Shown here: positions 46,640 to 59,127 of the stretch, one piece after another
Position numbering within the stretch: the stretch's first letter is position 1
How the letters are laid out: each line of letters begins with the position of its first letter
NCBI RefSeq assembly: GCF_024437655.1
Contig: NZ_JANBVF010000006.1
Coordinates: forward strand, 221,669-285,668
Direction of reading: 5' to 3'
Origin: Chitinolyticbacter albus
GTDB taxonomy: Bacteria > Pseudomonadota > Gammaproteobacteria > Burkholderiales > Chitinibacteraceae
DNA: 64,000 bases
The notes under the pieces: generated by a model
Database searches by the model: none
What the model saw: only the letters and a program-made list of their open reading frames with translations
Told to the model about the DNA's origin: nothing
Position numbers and translations under genes: made by a program

Positions 46640-47806
46640 ATGCGCCTGATCGAAGATTTCTCGCTGTCCGCCATCGTCGCGGGCTTCGTCACCGTACTGG
46701 TCGGTTTCACCAGCTCGGCCGTGATCGTGTTCCAGGCGGCGCAGGCGCTGGGCGCGGGTCCTGCTGAGATCGCCTCGTGGATGTGGGCGCTGGGCTTGGC
46801 GATGGGGCTGACCTGCATTGTTCTGTCGCTGCGCTATCGCGTGCCGGTGGTCACCGCCTGGTCGACGCCAGGTGCGGCCCTCTTGGTGACCAGCGTGGCC
46901 GGCATCTCGATGCCCGAAGCGATCGGCGCCTTCATCGTGTGTGGGGTGCTGATCACCGTGGCCGGTGCCAGCGGCTGGTTCGAGCGCGCCATGGCGCGCG
47001 TGCCGGTCGCCATCGCCTCGGCCATGCTGGCCGGGGTGCTGCTGCGCTTTGGTATGGCGGCGTTCACCAGCCTGCAGAGCCAGTTCGTGCTGGTGCTGGC
47101 CATGCTCGCCACCTACCTCGCCATGCGCCGCTTCAAGCCGCGCTATGCGATCCCGCTGGTATTGCTGGTCGGTACCGTCATCGCTGCACTGCAGGGCCAG
47201 TTGCACCTGGGTGAGGTGCGCTGGCAATTGGCGTCGCCGGTGTTCACCATGCCGGCGCTATCGTGGCAGGCACTGCTGTCGGTGGCGCTGCCGCTGTTCC
47301 TCGTCACCATGGCGTCGCAGAACATCCCCGGCGTGGCGGTGCTCAAGGCCTCCGACTACCACCCTCCGCTGTCACCGGTGATTGCCAGCACGGGGCTGAC
47401 CACGGTGCTGCTGGCGCCATTCGGCGCCTTCGCCATCAACCTCGCTGCGATCACCGCCGCCATCTGCATGGGCCGCGAGGCACACGAGGACAAGGACAAG
47501 CGCTACGTGGCTGCCGTCGCAGCCGGCGTGTTCTACGTGATCGTCGGCCTGTTCGGCGCCACCGTCGCGGCGCTGTTCGCCGCCTTTCCCAAGGAGCTGG
47601 TGCTGGCGCTCGCGGGGCTCGCGCTGATCAACACCATAGGCAACGGCCTCTTGGCCGCAGTCAAGGACGAGGCGCAGCGCGAACCCGCGCTGATCACCTT
47701 CCTTGTCACCGCCTCCGGGCTGACGCTGTTTGGCATCGGCTCTGCATTCTGGGGGCTGGTGGCGGGCGGGGCGGGTTATATGGCGTTGAACTGGCGGCGG
47801 CGGTGA
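46640..47806 (+). CDS. BenE-family benzoate/aromatic transporter
   Basis: A 388-residue inner-membrane protein with about twelve hydrophobic segments. The family pattern is GFVTVLVGFTSSAVIVFQAAQALGAGPAEIASWMWALGLAMGLTCI, TAWSTPGAALL, RFGMAAFTSLQ and NIPGVAVLKASDYHPPLSPVIASTGLTTVLLAPFGAFAINLAAITAAICMGREAHED. BenE proteins are benzoate/H+ symporter-like. No aromatic catabolic gene is nearby, so the substrate is not certain. The ATG at 46640 follows GGAG; a longer upstream reading is not hydrophobic. It ends 31 bases from the mnmE stop. Confidence 0.85.
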   Translation: MRLIEDFSLSAIVAGFVTVLVGFTSSAVIVFQAAQALGAGPAEIASWMWALGLAMGLTCIVLSLRYRVPVVTAWSTPGAALLVTSVAGISMPEAIGAFIVCGVLITVAGASGWFERAMARVPVAIASAMLAGVLLRFGMAAFTSLQSQFVLVLAMLATYLAMRRFKPRYAIPLVLLVGTVIAALQGQLHLGEVRWQLASPVFTMPALSWQALLSVALPLFLVTMASQNIPGVAVLKASDYHPPLSPVIASTGLTTVLLAPFGAFAINLAAITAAICMGREAHEDKDKRYVAAVAAGVFYVIVGLFGATVAALFAAFPKELVLALAGLALINTIGNGLLAAVKDEAQREPALITFLVTASGLTLFGIGSAFWGLVAGGAGYMALNWRRR

Positions 47807-47836
47807 ACGCGCGCCCGGTTTTAGCCGGGCCGGCAC

Positions 47837-49171
47837 TCACTTACCAATACAGAACTTGCTGAAGATCACGCCCAAAAGATCGTCCGAGGTGAATTCGCCG
47901 GTGATCTCGTTGAGTGCGTTCTGCGCCAGGCGCAGTTCTTCGGCGAAGATCTCGATCTGCTGGTAGGCCTCGACGGCGGTGTCGAGATGGGCGCTGGCGC
48001 GGCGGATCGCGTCGAGGTGGCGCTCGCGGGCGATGAACACGCCCTCCTCGCAGCCTTGCCAGCCCACGTGGTGCAGCAGGCGCAGGCGCAGCGCGTCGAG
48101 CCCCTCGCCGCCCTTGGCCGAGACGTGGACCACATTGCGCGCGACATCGCCGGGCACGTCACCGGTGAGATCGATCTTGTTGAATACGCGCAGCACCGGC
48201 AGCGCCTTGGGCAGGCGCGAAAGGATGTCCAAATCGTGCCGGGTGACGCCCTCGCGGCTGTCGATCAACAACAGTGCAAGGTCCGCCTTCTCGACCGCGG
48301 CCCAGGTACGCTCGATGCCGATGCGCTCGACCGGATCGTCAGTCTCGCGCAACCCGGCGGTGTCGATCACGTGTACGGGAACGCTGTCGATCAGGATCTG
48401 CTCGCGCACCGTATCGCGCGTGGTGCCGGCGATGTCGGTGACAATGGCCACATCCTCGCCGGCCAGCGCGTTCATCAGGCTGGACTTGCCCACATTGGGC
48501 TGGCCGATCAGCACCACGTGCATGCCTTCGCGCAGCAACTTGCCCTGCGTTGCCGTCATCAGCACGCGGGCAAGCTGGCCCTGGATGGAGACGAGCTGGC
48601 CGCGCGCGTCGGCGGCGGCCAGGAAGTCGATATCCTCCTCGGGGAAGTCCAGCGTCGCCTCGACCAGCATGCGCAGGTGAATCAGCGCGTCGACGAGGGC
48701 CCGCACTTCCAGCGAAAACGCGCCGTCGAGCGATTTGAGCGCGGAGCGCGCCGCAGCCTCGGACTGCGCATCGATCAGGTCGGCCACCGCCTCGGCCTGC
48801 GCCAGATCGAGCTTGCCGTTGAGAAAGGCGCGCTTGGAAAACTCGCCGGGCTCGGCATGACGCGCGCCAAGCTCGACGCAACGCGCCAGCAGCATATTCA
48901 TCACCACCGGGCCGCCATGGCCCTGGATTTCCAGCACATCCTCGCCGGTGAAGGAATTGGGGCCGGGGAAGAATAGCGCGAGGCCTTCGTCGATGGCGCT
49001 GGTGTCGGCGGCGCGAAAACGCGCGAAGTGCGCATGGCGTGCGGTGAGCGGCCGGCCGATCAGGCCCGCCACGATGGATTCCAGCCGCCGGCCGGAGACA
49101 CGGATCACGCCGACGCCGCCGCGACCGGGTGCGGTGGCAATGGCGGCGATGGGCTCAGGGGTATACAGCAT
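47837..49171 (-). CDS. mnmE: tRNA uridine-5-carboxymethylaminomethyl modification GTPase MnmE
   Basis: 444 residues. The N-terminal folate-binding domain ([23 protein letters not shown]), a helical domain, and an inserted G domain follow, with [14 protein letters not shown] (P-loop), DIAGTTRD (switch), DTAGLRET (DxxG) and FNKIDL (NKxD). The chain ends FCIGK, the conserved C-terminal Cys motif of the family. With MnmG it modifies wobble uridine in tRNA. Start: ATG at 49171, excluding a 21-residue extension. Confidence 0.96.
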   Translation of the reverse strand: MLYTPEPIAAIATAPGRGGVGVIRVSGRRLESIVAGLIGRPLTARHAHFARFRAADTSAIDEGLALFFPGPNSFTGEDVLEIQGHGGPVVMNMLLARCVELGARHAEPGEFSKRAFLNGKLDLAQAEAVADLIDAQSEAAARSALKSLDGAFSLEVRALVDALIHLRMLVEATLDFPEEDIDFLAAADARGQLVSIQGQLARVLMTATQGKLLREGMHVVLIGQPNVGKSSLMNALAGEDVAIVTDIAGTTRDTVREQILIDSVPVHVIDTAGLRETDDPVERIGIERTWAAVEKADLALLLIDSREGVTRHDLDILSRLPKALPVLRVFNKIDLTGDVPGDVARNVVHVSAKGGEGLDALRLRLLHHVGWQGCEEGVFIARERHLDAIRRASAHLDTAVEAYQQIEIFAEELRLAQNALNEITGEFTSDDLLGVIFSKFCIGK

Positions 49172-49247
49172 GGTGCAGTTCGGTAGTGCCACGGCAATGT
49201 TGGGTCGCAAGCCTATCACATGCTGCAACCGCACATGCGCGGGGCAA

Positions 49248-49271
49248 CAAAAAGCCGCCCGGAAGGCGGCT
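49248..49271 (-). terminator. Intrinsic terminator of the rpmH-yidC operon
   Basis: Stem AGCCGCC / GGCGGCT with a five-base loop. On the minus strand it ends in five Ts, just after the yidC stop. Confidence 0.78.
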
Positions 49272-49292
49272 CTTTGTATCGCTACCCGGTGA

Positions 49293-50960
49293 TCAGGCCG
49301 CCTTGGCGTCGGCCTTGTCGATCTGCCGGGTGATCCACCACTGCTGCAGGATGGACAGGCAGTTGTTCACCACCCAGTAGATCACGAGACCGGCCGGGAA
49401 GAAGAAGAAGAATACGCTGAACGCCAGCGGCATGATCTTCATCATCTTGGCCTGCATCGGATCGGGCGGCGGCGGCGACAGCAGGGTCTGGATATACATC
49501 GAGACCGTCATCAGCACCGGCAGCACGTAGTACGGATCCTTCACCGACAGATCAGTGATCCAGAAGATCCAGGGCGCCTGGCGCAGCTCGACCGCGGCCA
49601 GCAATGCCCAGTACAGCGCGATGAACACAGGGATCTGCACCAGCATCGGCAGGCAGCCACCGAGCGGATTGACCTTCTCCGTCTTGTACATCTCCATCAC
49701 GGCTTGCTGGAACTTCATCTTGTCGTCGCCGTAACGCTCCTTCATCTGCTGCATGCGCGGCGCCAGCTTGCGCATCTTGGCCATGGAGCGATAGCTCGCC
49801 GATGCCAGCGGGTAGAACGCCAGCTTGATCAACAGCGTCAGCAGAACGATGGACCAACCCCAGTTCCCAACCACCTTGTGGATCTGGTCGAGCACCCAGA
49901 ACAGCGGCTTGGAGAAGACCTGGAACATGCCGTAGTCCTTGACGCGATCGAGCTCAGGCGCGATCGCATCCAGCACACGGGTTTCCTGCGGGCCGACGAA
50001 CAGCGGCACGCTGGTCTCGAACTTGCCACCGGCGGCGATCTGCGGCAGATGCACGATCATGCCGGCAGAATACAGGCCGTCCGACAGGCGCTTGATCTCG
50101 TAGTCACACGGCTTGGCACCGCAGACCGAAGGCTGGCCCAGCGGCGCGGCGATCCAGGCGCTGGTGAAGTACTGCTGGATCATGGCCACCCAGCCGTCCT
50201 TGGCATTCTTCACATGCTCGGCGTTGCCCTTGTCCAGCGCGGCGAAATCCAGCTTCTGGAACTTGCCAGCGGCGGTGTACATCGCCGGACCGGTGAAGGT
50301 GTGCGCGCCAAAGAAGCCGGGGTTCTCCGTCTGGCCATCGCGCAGCAGACGATAGTAGGCCGAGGCCGCCAGCGGCTTGCTGCCACCATTGACGATCTCG
50401 TACTTCACATCGACGACATAGGAGCCGCGCTTGAAGGTGTAGACCTTGGCGATCTGCACGCCGTCGGCGCCGTTGGCGGTCAGGCGCACCGACAGCATTT
50501 GCTCGCCATCAGGCATCACATACTGGTTCCGATCGGCCTTGAACACCGAGCGATGCGTCGGCAAGCCGGCGCCCAAGAGGCCGGTCTGGGCCACGTACAC
50601 ATGGCTCTTGCCATCGTCGAGCAACAGGAAGGGCTGGTTCGGCTTGCCCGGCATGCCGTGCTTGAGCAGCGCCAAGCGGCGCAGATCGGCGCCGATGGTG
50701 TCGATCTGCACATCCAGCAGGTCGGTCTTCACATGGACGCGCTGGCCCGACTGCAGCCGGCCCGATTCCACGGCGGGCGCGGCGGCGGCGGTCTGGCCGC
50801 TGACCTGCGGCACCTCGCTGCCGGCCGGTGCAACGGCAGTGCCGCTCGCTGCGGCAGGCGCCTTGGCGGTCTGCGGGTAGCGATAGTCCATCCATTTCTG
50901 CCAGGCAAACAGAATGCCGAAGGACAGCGCGATAAAGAGGATCAGTCTCTTGGTATCCAT
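49293..50960 (-). CDS. yidC: Membrane protein insertase YidC
   Basis: A 555-residue inner-membrane insertase (Oxa1/YidC). The N-terminal segment [23 protein letters not shown] is followed by a large periplasmic beta-domain (about 60-340) and the conserved core [92 protein letters not shown] with the PLGGCLP loop. It inserts membrane proteins alone or with SecYEG. The ATG at 50960 starts the signal-like segment. It follows yidD with a short gap, as usual. Confidence 0.97.
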   Translation of the reverse strand: MDTKRLILFIALSFGILFAWQKWMDYRYPQTAKAPAAASGTAVAPAGSEVPQVSGQTAAAAPAVESGRLQSGQRVHVKTDLLDVQIDTIGADLRRLALLKHGMPGKPNQPFLLLDDGKSHVYVAQTGLLGAGLPTHRSVFKADRNQYVMPDGEQMLSVRLTANGADGVQIAKVYTFKRGSYVVDVKYEIVNGGSKPLAASAYYRLLRDGQTENPGFFGAHTFTGPAMYTAAGKFQKLDFAALDKGNAEHVKNAKDGWVAMIQQYFTSAWIAAPLGQPSVCGAKPCDYEIKRLSDGLYSAGMIVHLPQIAAGGKFETSVPLFVGPQETRVLDAIAPELDRVKDYGMFQVFSKPLFWVLDQIHKVVGNWGWSIVLLTLLIKLAFYPLASASYRSMAKMRKLAPRMQQMKERYGDDKMKFQQAVMEMYKTEKVNPLGGCLPMLVQIPVFIALYWALLAAVELRQAPWIFWITDLSVKDPYYVLPVLMTVSMYIQTLLSPPPPDPMQAKMMKIMPLAFSVFFFFFPAGLVIYWVVNNCLSILQQWWITRQIDKADAKAA

Positions 50961-50974
50961 CGTGGGCTCAAGAA

Positions 50975-51226
50975 TCAGGGAACGGGGTCGTAGCCACTGC
51001 CACCCCAGGGGTGACAGCGTAGAAGACGGCGAATTGTAAGCCACCCGCCGCGCGCGGCGCCATATTTCGCCAGCGCCTCGACGGCATAGTGCGAGCAACT
51101 TGGGGTGTAGCGACAACGGGGGCCAAGCAAGGGGCTGATCGTGTACTGGTAGAGTTTCACCAGCATGATGCCGACGCGAGCCGCCAGCCCTTGTGATGCA
51201 ACGCTGCGATCACTGCAGTCGCACAT
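50975..51226 (-). CDS. yidD: Membrane protein insertion efficiency factor YidD
   Basis: An 83-residue cytoplasmic-face protein. The core [62 protein letters not shown] is unmistakable, including the three conserved Cys residues. The ATG at 51226 has GGAGG six bases upstream and overlaps the rnpA stop; an ATG at 51166 would also make a short version. It aids YidC and Sec-dependent insertion. Confidence 0.93.
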   Translation of the reverse strand: MCDCSDRSVASQGLAARVGIMLVKLYQYTISPLLGPRCRYTPSCSHYAVEALAKYGAARGGWLTIRRLLRCHPWGGSGYDPVP

Positions 51227-51227
51227 C

Positions 51228-51596
51228 TCAGGCCTCCGGTACACGACTGCGGATGCGACGAAACAGCTGCGTCAGCGCCTCGCGCGCGGCGGCACCATCG
51301 GCGCGGCCGAAAGCACGGCGTGGCCGCACCACCAGATCGATGCCGGAAAGCTCGGCGGCGGCGAGGCGAAAACCCTCGCGCACGGTGCGCTTGATGTAGT
51401 TGCGCACCACGGCCCGTTTGTCGGTCCGGCGGCCGACCACCACACCGAGTCTCGCTACCGGCAGACCGTTCGGCCGTCCGAGCACCTGGAAAAAATCGTT
51501 GCCGACCGACAGGCGCAAATTAAAAACGGATGAAAACTCATCCGTTTTGAGGAGGCGCATGGCCCGCGTGTAGCGATAGCGGATAGCGCCTTGCAC
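51228..51596 (-). CDS. rnpA: Ribonuclease P protein component
   Basis: A 122-residue basic protein that supports the RNase P RNA in 5' tRNA processing. Seen: [12 protein letters not shown] near the N terminus, [32 protein letters not shown] with the RNR-like motif in NYIKRTVRE, and [12 protein letters not shown]. The best long start is a GTG at 51596, 14 bases after the rpmH stop; an ATG at 51560 would drop twelve residues. It lies between rpmH and yidD. Confidence 0.93.
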   Translation of the reverse strand: MQGAIRYRYTRAMRLLKTDEFSSVFNLRLSVGNDFFQVLGRPNGLPVARLGVVVGRRTDKRAVVRNYIKRTVREGFRLAAAELSGIDLVVRPRRAFGRADGAAAREALTQLFRRIRSRVPEA

Positions 51597-51610
51597 GGCG
51601 CGCTGCAGGC

Positions 51611-51745
51611 TTAGGCCGACAGGCGTGCGCGACCCTTGGAGCGGCGAGCGGCGATCACGCCACGGCCACCACGGGTCTTCATGCGTGCGCGAAAACCGTG
51701 GGTGCGCTTGCGACGGATAACGGAGGGTTGGAAGGTACGCTTCAT
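51611..51745 (-). CDS. rpmH: 50S ribosomal protein L34
   Basis: 44 residues: [20 protein letters not shown] and ...[23 protein letters not shown], the universal L34. The ATG at 51745 starts it; a 38-residue in-frame upstream reading is not part of the protein. It leads the rpmH-rnpA-yidD-yidC operon away from dnaA. Confidence 0.97.
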   Translation of the reverse strand: MKRTFQPSVIRRKRTHGFRARMKTRGGRGVIAARRSKGRARLSA

Positions 51746-51779
51746 GGTGAAATTCCTGGCCGGACTAAGTAAACCGTTA

Positions 51780-51808
51780 ATTACACTGCCAAATATCGTC
51801 AATGTCAA
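51780..51808 (-). promoter_or_regulatory. Sigma-70 promoter of the rpmH operon
   Basis: On the minus strand, TTGACA (51808-51803), a 17-base spacer and TGTAAT (51785-51780) give a near-consensus promoter about 35 bases before rpmH. Confidence 0.85.
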
Positions 51809-51839
51809 CCACCGGCTGGCAAGAGCCGCACAAAGCGCT

Positions 51840-51848
51840 TGTGGATAA
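51840..51848 (-). promoter_or_regulatory. DnaA box in the rpmH-dnaA intergenic region
   Basis: TGTGGATAA is the perfect complement of the consensus TTATCCACA. It lies just upstream of the rpmH promoter and about 140 bases before dnaA. It is the only perfect box I found in this gap, which is too short and box-poor to assure that it is oriC itself. Confidence 0.7.
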
Positions 51849-51990
51849 CTGGGCCGCAAGCGACTAGAATCTGCACCTCATCCCCGACATCCTAGCCTGA
51901 ACACCCAGCCCGTCTCCGGCAGCACGCCCTGCCCGGAATGGTGGGGTTTTGCTTGCCGGACCGATCTACCCCGTACTTCTGAAGCTCACC

Positions 51991-53379
51991 ATGTCCGCAC
52001 TGGAACACTGCTGGTCGCATTGCCTCTCTTCGCTGGAAGAGCGCCTGGGTGCAGACCAGTTCCGCATCTGGATCAAGCCGCTCGCGGCCGAAGTCAACGC
52101 GGACGGCTTGAGCCTGATCGTCCCCAACCAGATTTTCCTGCAGTTCATCCGTGATCGTTACCTGGGCCTGATCGAGGAGGCCGCCGGCATGTTCATGGGG
52201 GGCGAAGCGCCGCCCATTGCGCTGAAGGTCGGCTCCGCCGCCAGGAAGCCCGCGCCCACCCGCACGGCGACGCAACCGGCAGCCGGCGAGGCCACCGCCC
52301 CGGCCGTCGCGGAAACGGTCGCGCCCAAGCCCATGCTGGTGGGCGGCGCGCAACATGAAACCACGCGACTCAATCCGCATTTCAGCTTCGATACCCTCGT
52401 CACCGGCAAGGCCAACCAACTGGCGCGCGCCGCGGCGCAGCAGGTGGCCGAGAACCCCGGCGTCAGCTACAACCCGATGTTCGTGTACGGCGGCGTGGGC
52501 CTGGGCAAGACCCACCTGATCCAGGCGATCGGCAACCTGGTGCACCAGCGCAACCCCACCGCCAAGATCCGCTACATCCACGCCGAGAAATACGTGGCCG
52601 ACGTGGTCCGCGCCTACCAGCACAAGGCGTTCGACGAGTTCAAGCGCTACTACCACTCGCTCGATCTCTTGCTGATCGACGACATCCAGTTCTTCGTCGG
52701 CAAGGACAAGACGCAGGAAGAATTCTTCTACGCCTTCAACGCCCTCGTCGAAGCGCACAAGCAGATCATCATCACCTCCGATCGTTACCCCAAGGAGATC
52801 GACGGCCTGCAGGAGCGGCTGACCAGCCGCTTCTCCTGGGGACTGACGGTGGCCATCGAGCCGCCGGAGCTGGAAATGCGCGTCGCCATCCTGTTGAAGA
52901 AGGCCGAACGCGAGAATTTCAAGCTCGATTCCACCGTGGCCTTCTTCATCGCCAAGAACATCCGCTCCAACGTGCGCGAGCTCGAAGGCGCGTTGAAGCG
53001 CGTGCTGGCGTACGCGCGCTTCACCAACCAGCCGCTGACGCTGGAAGCGGCGCGCGAGGCGCTGCGCGACATCCTGGCCGCCGGCAACCGGCAGATCTCG
53101 GTGGAAAACATCCAGAAGACGGTGGCCGATTTCTACAAGATCAAGATTGCCGACATGCACAGCAAGAAGCGCACGCGCGATATCGCCCGGCCGCGCCAGA
53201 TCGCCATGGCGCTGACCAAGGAAATCACCCAGATGAGCCTGCCCGCCATCGGCGACGCCTTTGGCGGGCGCGATCACACCACGGTGCTGCACGCCTGCCG
53301 CACCATCGAGGAAATGCGCCAGGGCGATACCGAGCTCGCGCACCAGTACGGCGTGCTGCTGCAGATGCTACGCAGCTGA
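51991..53379 (+). CDS. dnaA: Chromosomal replication initiator DnaA
   Basis: 462 residues. The N-terminal domain I starts MSALEHCWSHCLSSLEERLGADQFRIWIKPL. A variable Pro/Ala linker follows at about 95-130. The AAA+ domain has NPMFVYGGVGLGKTHLIQAIGN (Walker A), LLIDDIQFF (Walker B) and SRFSWGLTVAIEPPELE. The C-terminal helix-turn-helix has RPRQIAMALTKEITQMSLPAIGDAFGGRDHTTVLHACR. It opens the origin at DnaA boxes. The start is the ATG at 51991; a TTG upstream was rejected. dnaN follows. Confidence 0.97.
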   Translation: MSALEHCWSHCLSSLEERLGADQFRIWIKPLAAEVNADGLSLIVPNQIFLQFIRDRYLGLIEEAAGMFMGGEAPPIALKVGSAARKPAPTRTATQPAAGEATAPAVAETVAPKPMLVGGAQHETTRLNPHFSFDTLVTGKANQLARAAAQQVAENPGVSYNPMFVYGGVGLGKTHLIQAIGNLVHQRNPTAKIRYIHAEKYVADVVRAYQHKAFDEFKRYYHSLDLLLIDDIQFFVGKDKTQEEFFYAFNALVEAHKQIIITSDRYPKEIDGLQERLTSRFSWGLTVAIEPPELEMRVAILLKKAERENFKLDSTVAFFIAKNIRSNVRELEGALKRVLAYARFTNQPLTLEAAREALRDILAAGNRQISVENIQKTVADFYKIKIADMHSKKRTRDIARPRQIAMALTKEITQMSLPAIGDAFGGRDHTTVLHACRTIEEMRQGDTELAHQYGVLLQMLRS

Positions 53380-53541
53380 TCGCCGCAAAGCGCCACCGGC
53401 CTTGCGCGCCCCTTTGGCGCACTCACCCCACAAACCTCAGCGCGAGTACCATGTCGCGTGCGCGCGGTGGTGCGCGCGGGTCGAAATCGGCCCCCGATTC
53501 GGGTAACATCCCCCTGTTCAACTTCCTGCGGATTCATCGAC

Positions 53542-54648
53542 ATGCAATTGCTGCAAGCCGAACGCGATGCGCTGCTGAAACCGCTCGCCACCGTCACCGG
53601 TATTGTCGAGCGTCGGCACACGCTGCCCATCCTGTCCAACGTGCTGATCCAGAAATCGGGCGACATGCTCACCTGCACCGGCACCGATCTGGAAATCCAG
53701 ATCGCCGCGACCCAGAGCGAAGGCTTTTCCGGCAGCGATTTCGCCATCACCGTTTCCGCCAAGAAGTTCTCCGACATCCTGCGCGCCATCCCCGATAAAT
53801 CGGTGGTGACGCTGGAAGAAAACGAATCGCGCCTCACGGTGAAGGCCGGCAAGAGCCGCTTCGCGCTGCAGACACTGCCAGCCGGCGACTTCCCCACGCT
53901 GTCGGTCGACACCAGCCTCAAGGCCACCGTGCGCATGGCGCAGGGCCAGCTCAAGGCGCTCTTGGGCCGCGTGCAGTACGCCATGGCGCACCAGGACATC
54001 CGCTACTACCTGAACGGCCTGTTCCTCGTCACTGAGGGCAATCTGCTCAAACTCGTCGCCACCGACGGCCACCGCCTAGGTTTCGCCAGCACCGAGCTGC
54101 CGACGAGCTTCGACAAGAACGAAGTGATCCTGCCCCGCAAGACCATCCTCGAGCTCTACAAGCTGTTGCAGGATGTCGATGACGAGGTGACGATCGACAT
54201 CGCCAGCAACCAGGTGAAGTTCAGCTTCGGCAACGTGGTGATCCATTCCAAGGTGGTCGACGGCAAGTTCCCCGACTACAACCGCGTGATTCCGCAGAAC
54301 AACGACAAGCTGCTGTCGATCGAGCGCACCTTGCTGCTGGCCGCGCTGCAACGCGCCGCCATCCTCTCCAACGAGAAATTCCGCGGCGTGCGCGTGGTGC
54401 TGACCGATGGCGTGATCAAGATCCTGTGCAACAACAACGAACAGGAAGAAGCGCAGGAAGAGGTGGAAGTGGCCTACACCGGCGCGCCGCTCGATATCGG
54501 CTTCAACATCCAGTACCTGCTCGATGTGCTGACCAACAGCCAGGTGGAGAACCTCAACTTCGCCTTCGGCGATGTGAACTCCTCGGTGCTGGTGACCATT
54601 CCGGACAACGAGCATTTCAAATACATCGTGATGCCGATGCGCATCTAA
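53542..54648 (+). CDS. dnaN: DNA polymerase III beta subunit (sliding clamp)
   Basis: 368 residues. The N terminus MQLLQAERDALLKPLATVTGIVERRHTLPILSNVLIQ and the end PDNEHFKYIVMPMRI (the conserved MPMR tail) mark it. Three similar clamp domains are present; LVATDGHRLGFA is also diagnostic. It forms the ring that tethers the polymerase. It is 162 bases downstream of dnaA and is followed by gyrB. Confidence 0.97.
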   Translation: MQLLQAERDALLKPLATVTGIVERRHTLPILSNVLIQKSGDMLTCTGTDLEIQIAATQSEGFSGSDFAITVSAKKFSDILRAIPDKSVVTLEENESRLTVKAGKSRFALQTLPAGDFPTLSVDTSLKATVRMAQGQLKALLGRVQYAMAHQDIRYYLNGLFLVTEGNLLKLVATDGHRLGFASTELPTSFDKNEVILPRKTILELYKLLQDVDDEVTIDIASNQVKFSFGNVVIHSKVVDGKFPDYNRVIPQNNDKLLSIERTLLLAALQRAAILSNEKFRGVRVVLTDGVIKILCNNNEQEEAQEEVEVAYTGAPLDIGFNIQYLLDVLTNSQVENLNFAFGDVNSSVLVTIPDNEHFKYIVMPMRI

Positions 54649-54663
54649 AGGCGCGAGGTGTAA

Positions 54664-57171
<2,508 letters not shown>

Positions 57172-57597
57172 TGATGTTGTCAGTTTCGATTATCTAAATT
57201 TCCGCATTCCTAGATTTTGAGAGTACGTCTAGAAGCCTCCCTTTGGGAGGCTTCTTTTCTATCTGAGTGCCGCCGACGCGGAGCCAGCCAGTCCCAAGCT
57301 GGTGTCTAGAGCAAGAACTTCTGGTTTCATCTATTGATTGCCATTTGCTGACAACGCGGCCTCAATGCGACCGAGTCGATCTCGGTAACATTTTGCATTC
57401 TGATCAAATAGCTATTTCAACTCAGACGCACAGCCCAACCTTCTAAACTCTGACAAATAGGTAGGGAAGCCTCTCTACTAACGATCCTCGCCCTGATGTC
57501 GGCAAGAAAACCTAGTCCCGATGGCCATTTTCTAGGAAAATGGTTAGGAACACGACTCCCCCTATTCGGCCCAAAACTCCGAAATGTGCACTCGACA
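57172..57597. other. Intergenic region at the left edge of the accessory segment
   Basis: The gyrB terminator is at the left. After it the G+C content falls visibly and stop codons become frequent. No promoter is certain. The start of the methyltransferase may lie at 57496 or 57598. No direct repeats, tRNA or integrase mark the junction. Confidence 0.45.
57231..57260 (+). terminator. Intrinsic terminator of gyrB
   Basis: Perfect 11-base stem AGAAGCCTCCC / GGGAGGCTTCT with a TTT loop, followed by TTTCT. Confidence 0.9.
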
Positions 57598-59127
57598 ATG
57601 AACCACGACAAGCTTACTCCAATCAACAGTGAAATTGTCAGACTGAAGCATTCACGAGTTCTTTCGGGGCAAGCCCCGCGCACTCTTGATCTCTTCGCAG
57701 GGTGCGGCGGGCTGACCTTGGGCTTCGATGCGGCTGGGTTCAAAACCATAGGCGCCGTCGAATTCGACCCTGATGCAGCACGTTCACATGCCATCAACTT
57801 TCTCTCTGATCGCCCGAGCGAACTGTTCAAGGTCCACTCCCAAGCCAAAGACATTACCAAGGTCGAACCGGCCGAATTAATGAAAATGCTGGAACTGACA
57901 GGGCCAATTGATCAACAGGTAGATGTAATCATCGGGGGGCCTCCCTGCCAAGCATTCGCTCGCGTGGGCCGAGCGAAACTGCGCGAGGTCGCGGACCATC
58001 CGGAAGCTTTCCTGCAAGACCCTCGTGGAAACCTTTATCTGCGGTACCTCCACTATGTTCGAGAACTAAAACCAATTGCCATATTGATGGAGAATGTGCC
58101 TGATGTGCTGAACTATGGTGGGCATAACATTGCAGAGGAAACCTGCGAAACCCTTTCAGAGATGGGTTACAGCTGTGGTTATACTTTATTGAATTCAGTT
58201 TTCTTCGGCGTCCCGCAGATGCGAGAACGCATGTTCCTGATCGCTGTAGCTTCTGAAATTGCCGACAAGGTTAGTTTCCCGAGCCCCACGCATTGGATCG
58301 AAATTCCACGTGGCTATGAAGGAACACGCCAAGTAGCCCTACAGACAGTGAAACGCGGACTTTTTGATGATGATGCATTCTTCGTTGAACCACCCGTAGC
58401 TGACCGGCAACATTGCCAGCCAGCTGTAACGGCAATGGATGCTCTCAGCGATCTCCCAAAAATCACCGAGCACCTTACCGGTGGGCTAAAAAAAGGGCCG
58501 CGGCGCTTCGACACCCTAGTCCCATATCCTCAAAGCACACTTACCAATTACGCGAAAACAATGCGGACATGGGTTGGTTTCGAGAATGCGGAAGGGATTA
58601 AAGATCACGTAATCCGCTATCTGCCAAGGGACTACGACATCTTCAGACGCATGGAACCAGGTGACCAGTACCCTGAAGCTTATAAACACGCTGTAGCTCT
58701 GTTCGAGGAGCGACTCGCCGCGTTGCGTAGAACCTCAGGAAGAGCCATAGGTCCAAGATCAAAGGATTACCAAACATTATGGACCGCCACAGTGCCTCCA
58801 TATGATGTAAGCAAATTCCCCAACAAATGGCGGAAGATGGAGGCTGATGCTCCAGCTCGCACCTTAATGGCACATTTGGGCAAGGACGGCTACTCCCATA
58901 TCCATTACGACTGCGAGCAGGCGAGAACAATCTCTGTTCGTGAGGCCGCCAGACTGCAATCCTTTCCAGACGGTTTCATTCTCAGCGGCTCGATGAACCC
59001 CGCATTTAAGCAGATAGGAAATGCCGTGCCTGCCCTGCTCGCCAAAGCACTTGCAGAAAACATATTGCGGATGTTGCGGAGTAAAAACATTGAAAAAATT
59101 AGCCCTAAAAAAGCTCAAACCATCTGA
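57598..59127 (+). CDS. DNA (cytosine-5) methyltransferase of a restriction-modification unit
   Basis: 509 residues with all major C5-methyltransferase motifs: I, DLFAGCGGLTLGFDAAGF; IV, GGPPCQAFA with the catalytic Cys; VI, MENVP; VIII, FGVPQMRERMF; IX, RTISVREAARLQSFPD; X, QIGNAVPALLAKAL. The region between VIII and IX, where the recognition domain lies, is long and I cannot read its target. An in-frame ATG at 57496 would add 34 residues, and neither start has a strong ribosome-binding site. It heads a three-gene unit with a nuclease-like gene and vsr. Confidence 0.93.
   Translation: MNHDKLTPINSEIVRLKHSRVLSGQAPRTLDLFAGCGGLTLGFDAAGFKTIGAVEFDPDAARSHAINFLSDRPSELFKVHSQAKDITKVEPAELMKMLELTGPIDQQVDVIIGGPPCQAFARVGRAKLREVADHPEAFLQDPRGNLYLRYLHYVRELKPIAILMENVPDVLNYGGHNIAEETCETLSEMGYSCGYTLLNSVFFGVPQMRERMFLIAVASEIADKVSFPSPTHWIEIPRGYEGTRQVALQTVKRGLFDDDAFFVEPPVADRQHCQPAVTAMDALSDLPKITEHLTGGLKKGPRRFDTLVPYPQSTLTNYAKTMRTWVGFENAEGIKDHVIRYLPRDYDIFRRMEPGDQYPEAYKHAVALFEERLAALRRTSGRAIGPRSKDYQTLWTATVPPYDVSKFPNKWRKMEADAPARTLMAHLGKDGYSHIHYDCEQARTISVREAARLQSFPDGFILSGSMNPAFKQIGNAVPALLAKALAENILRMLRSKNIEKISPKKAQTI

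Noticed and set aside
51892..53343. Long minus-strand open frame opposite dnaA
   Set aside because: It covers dnaA almost exactly and its residues are atypical; antisense shadow.
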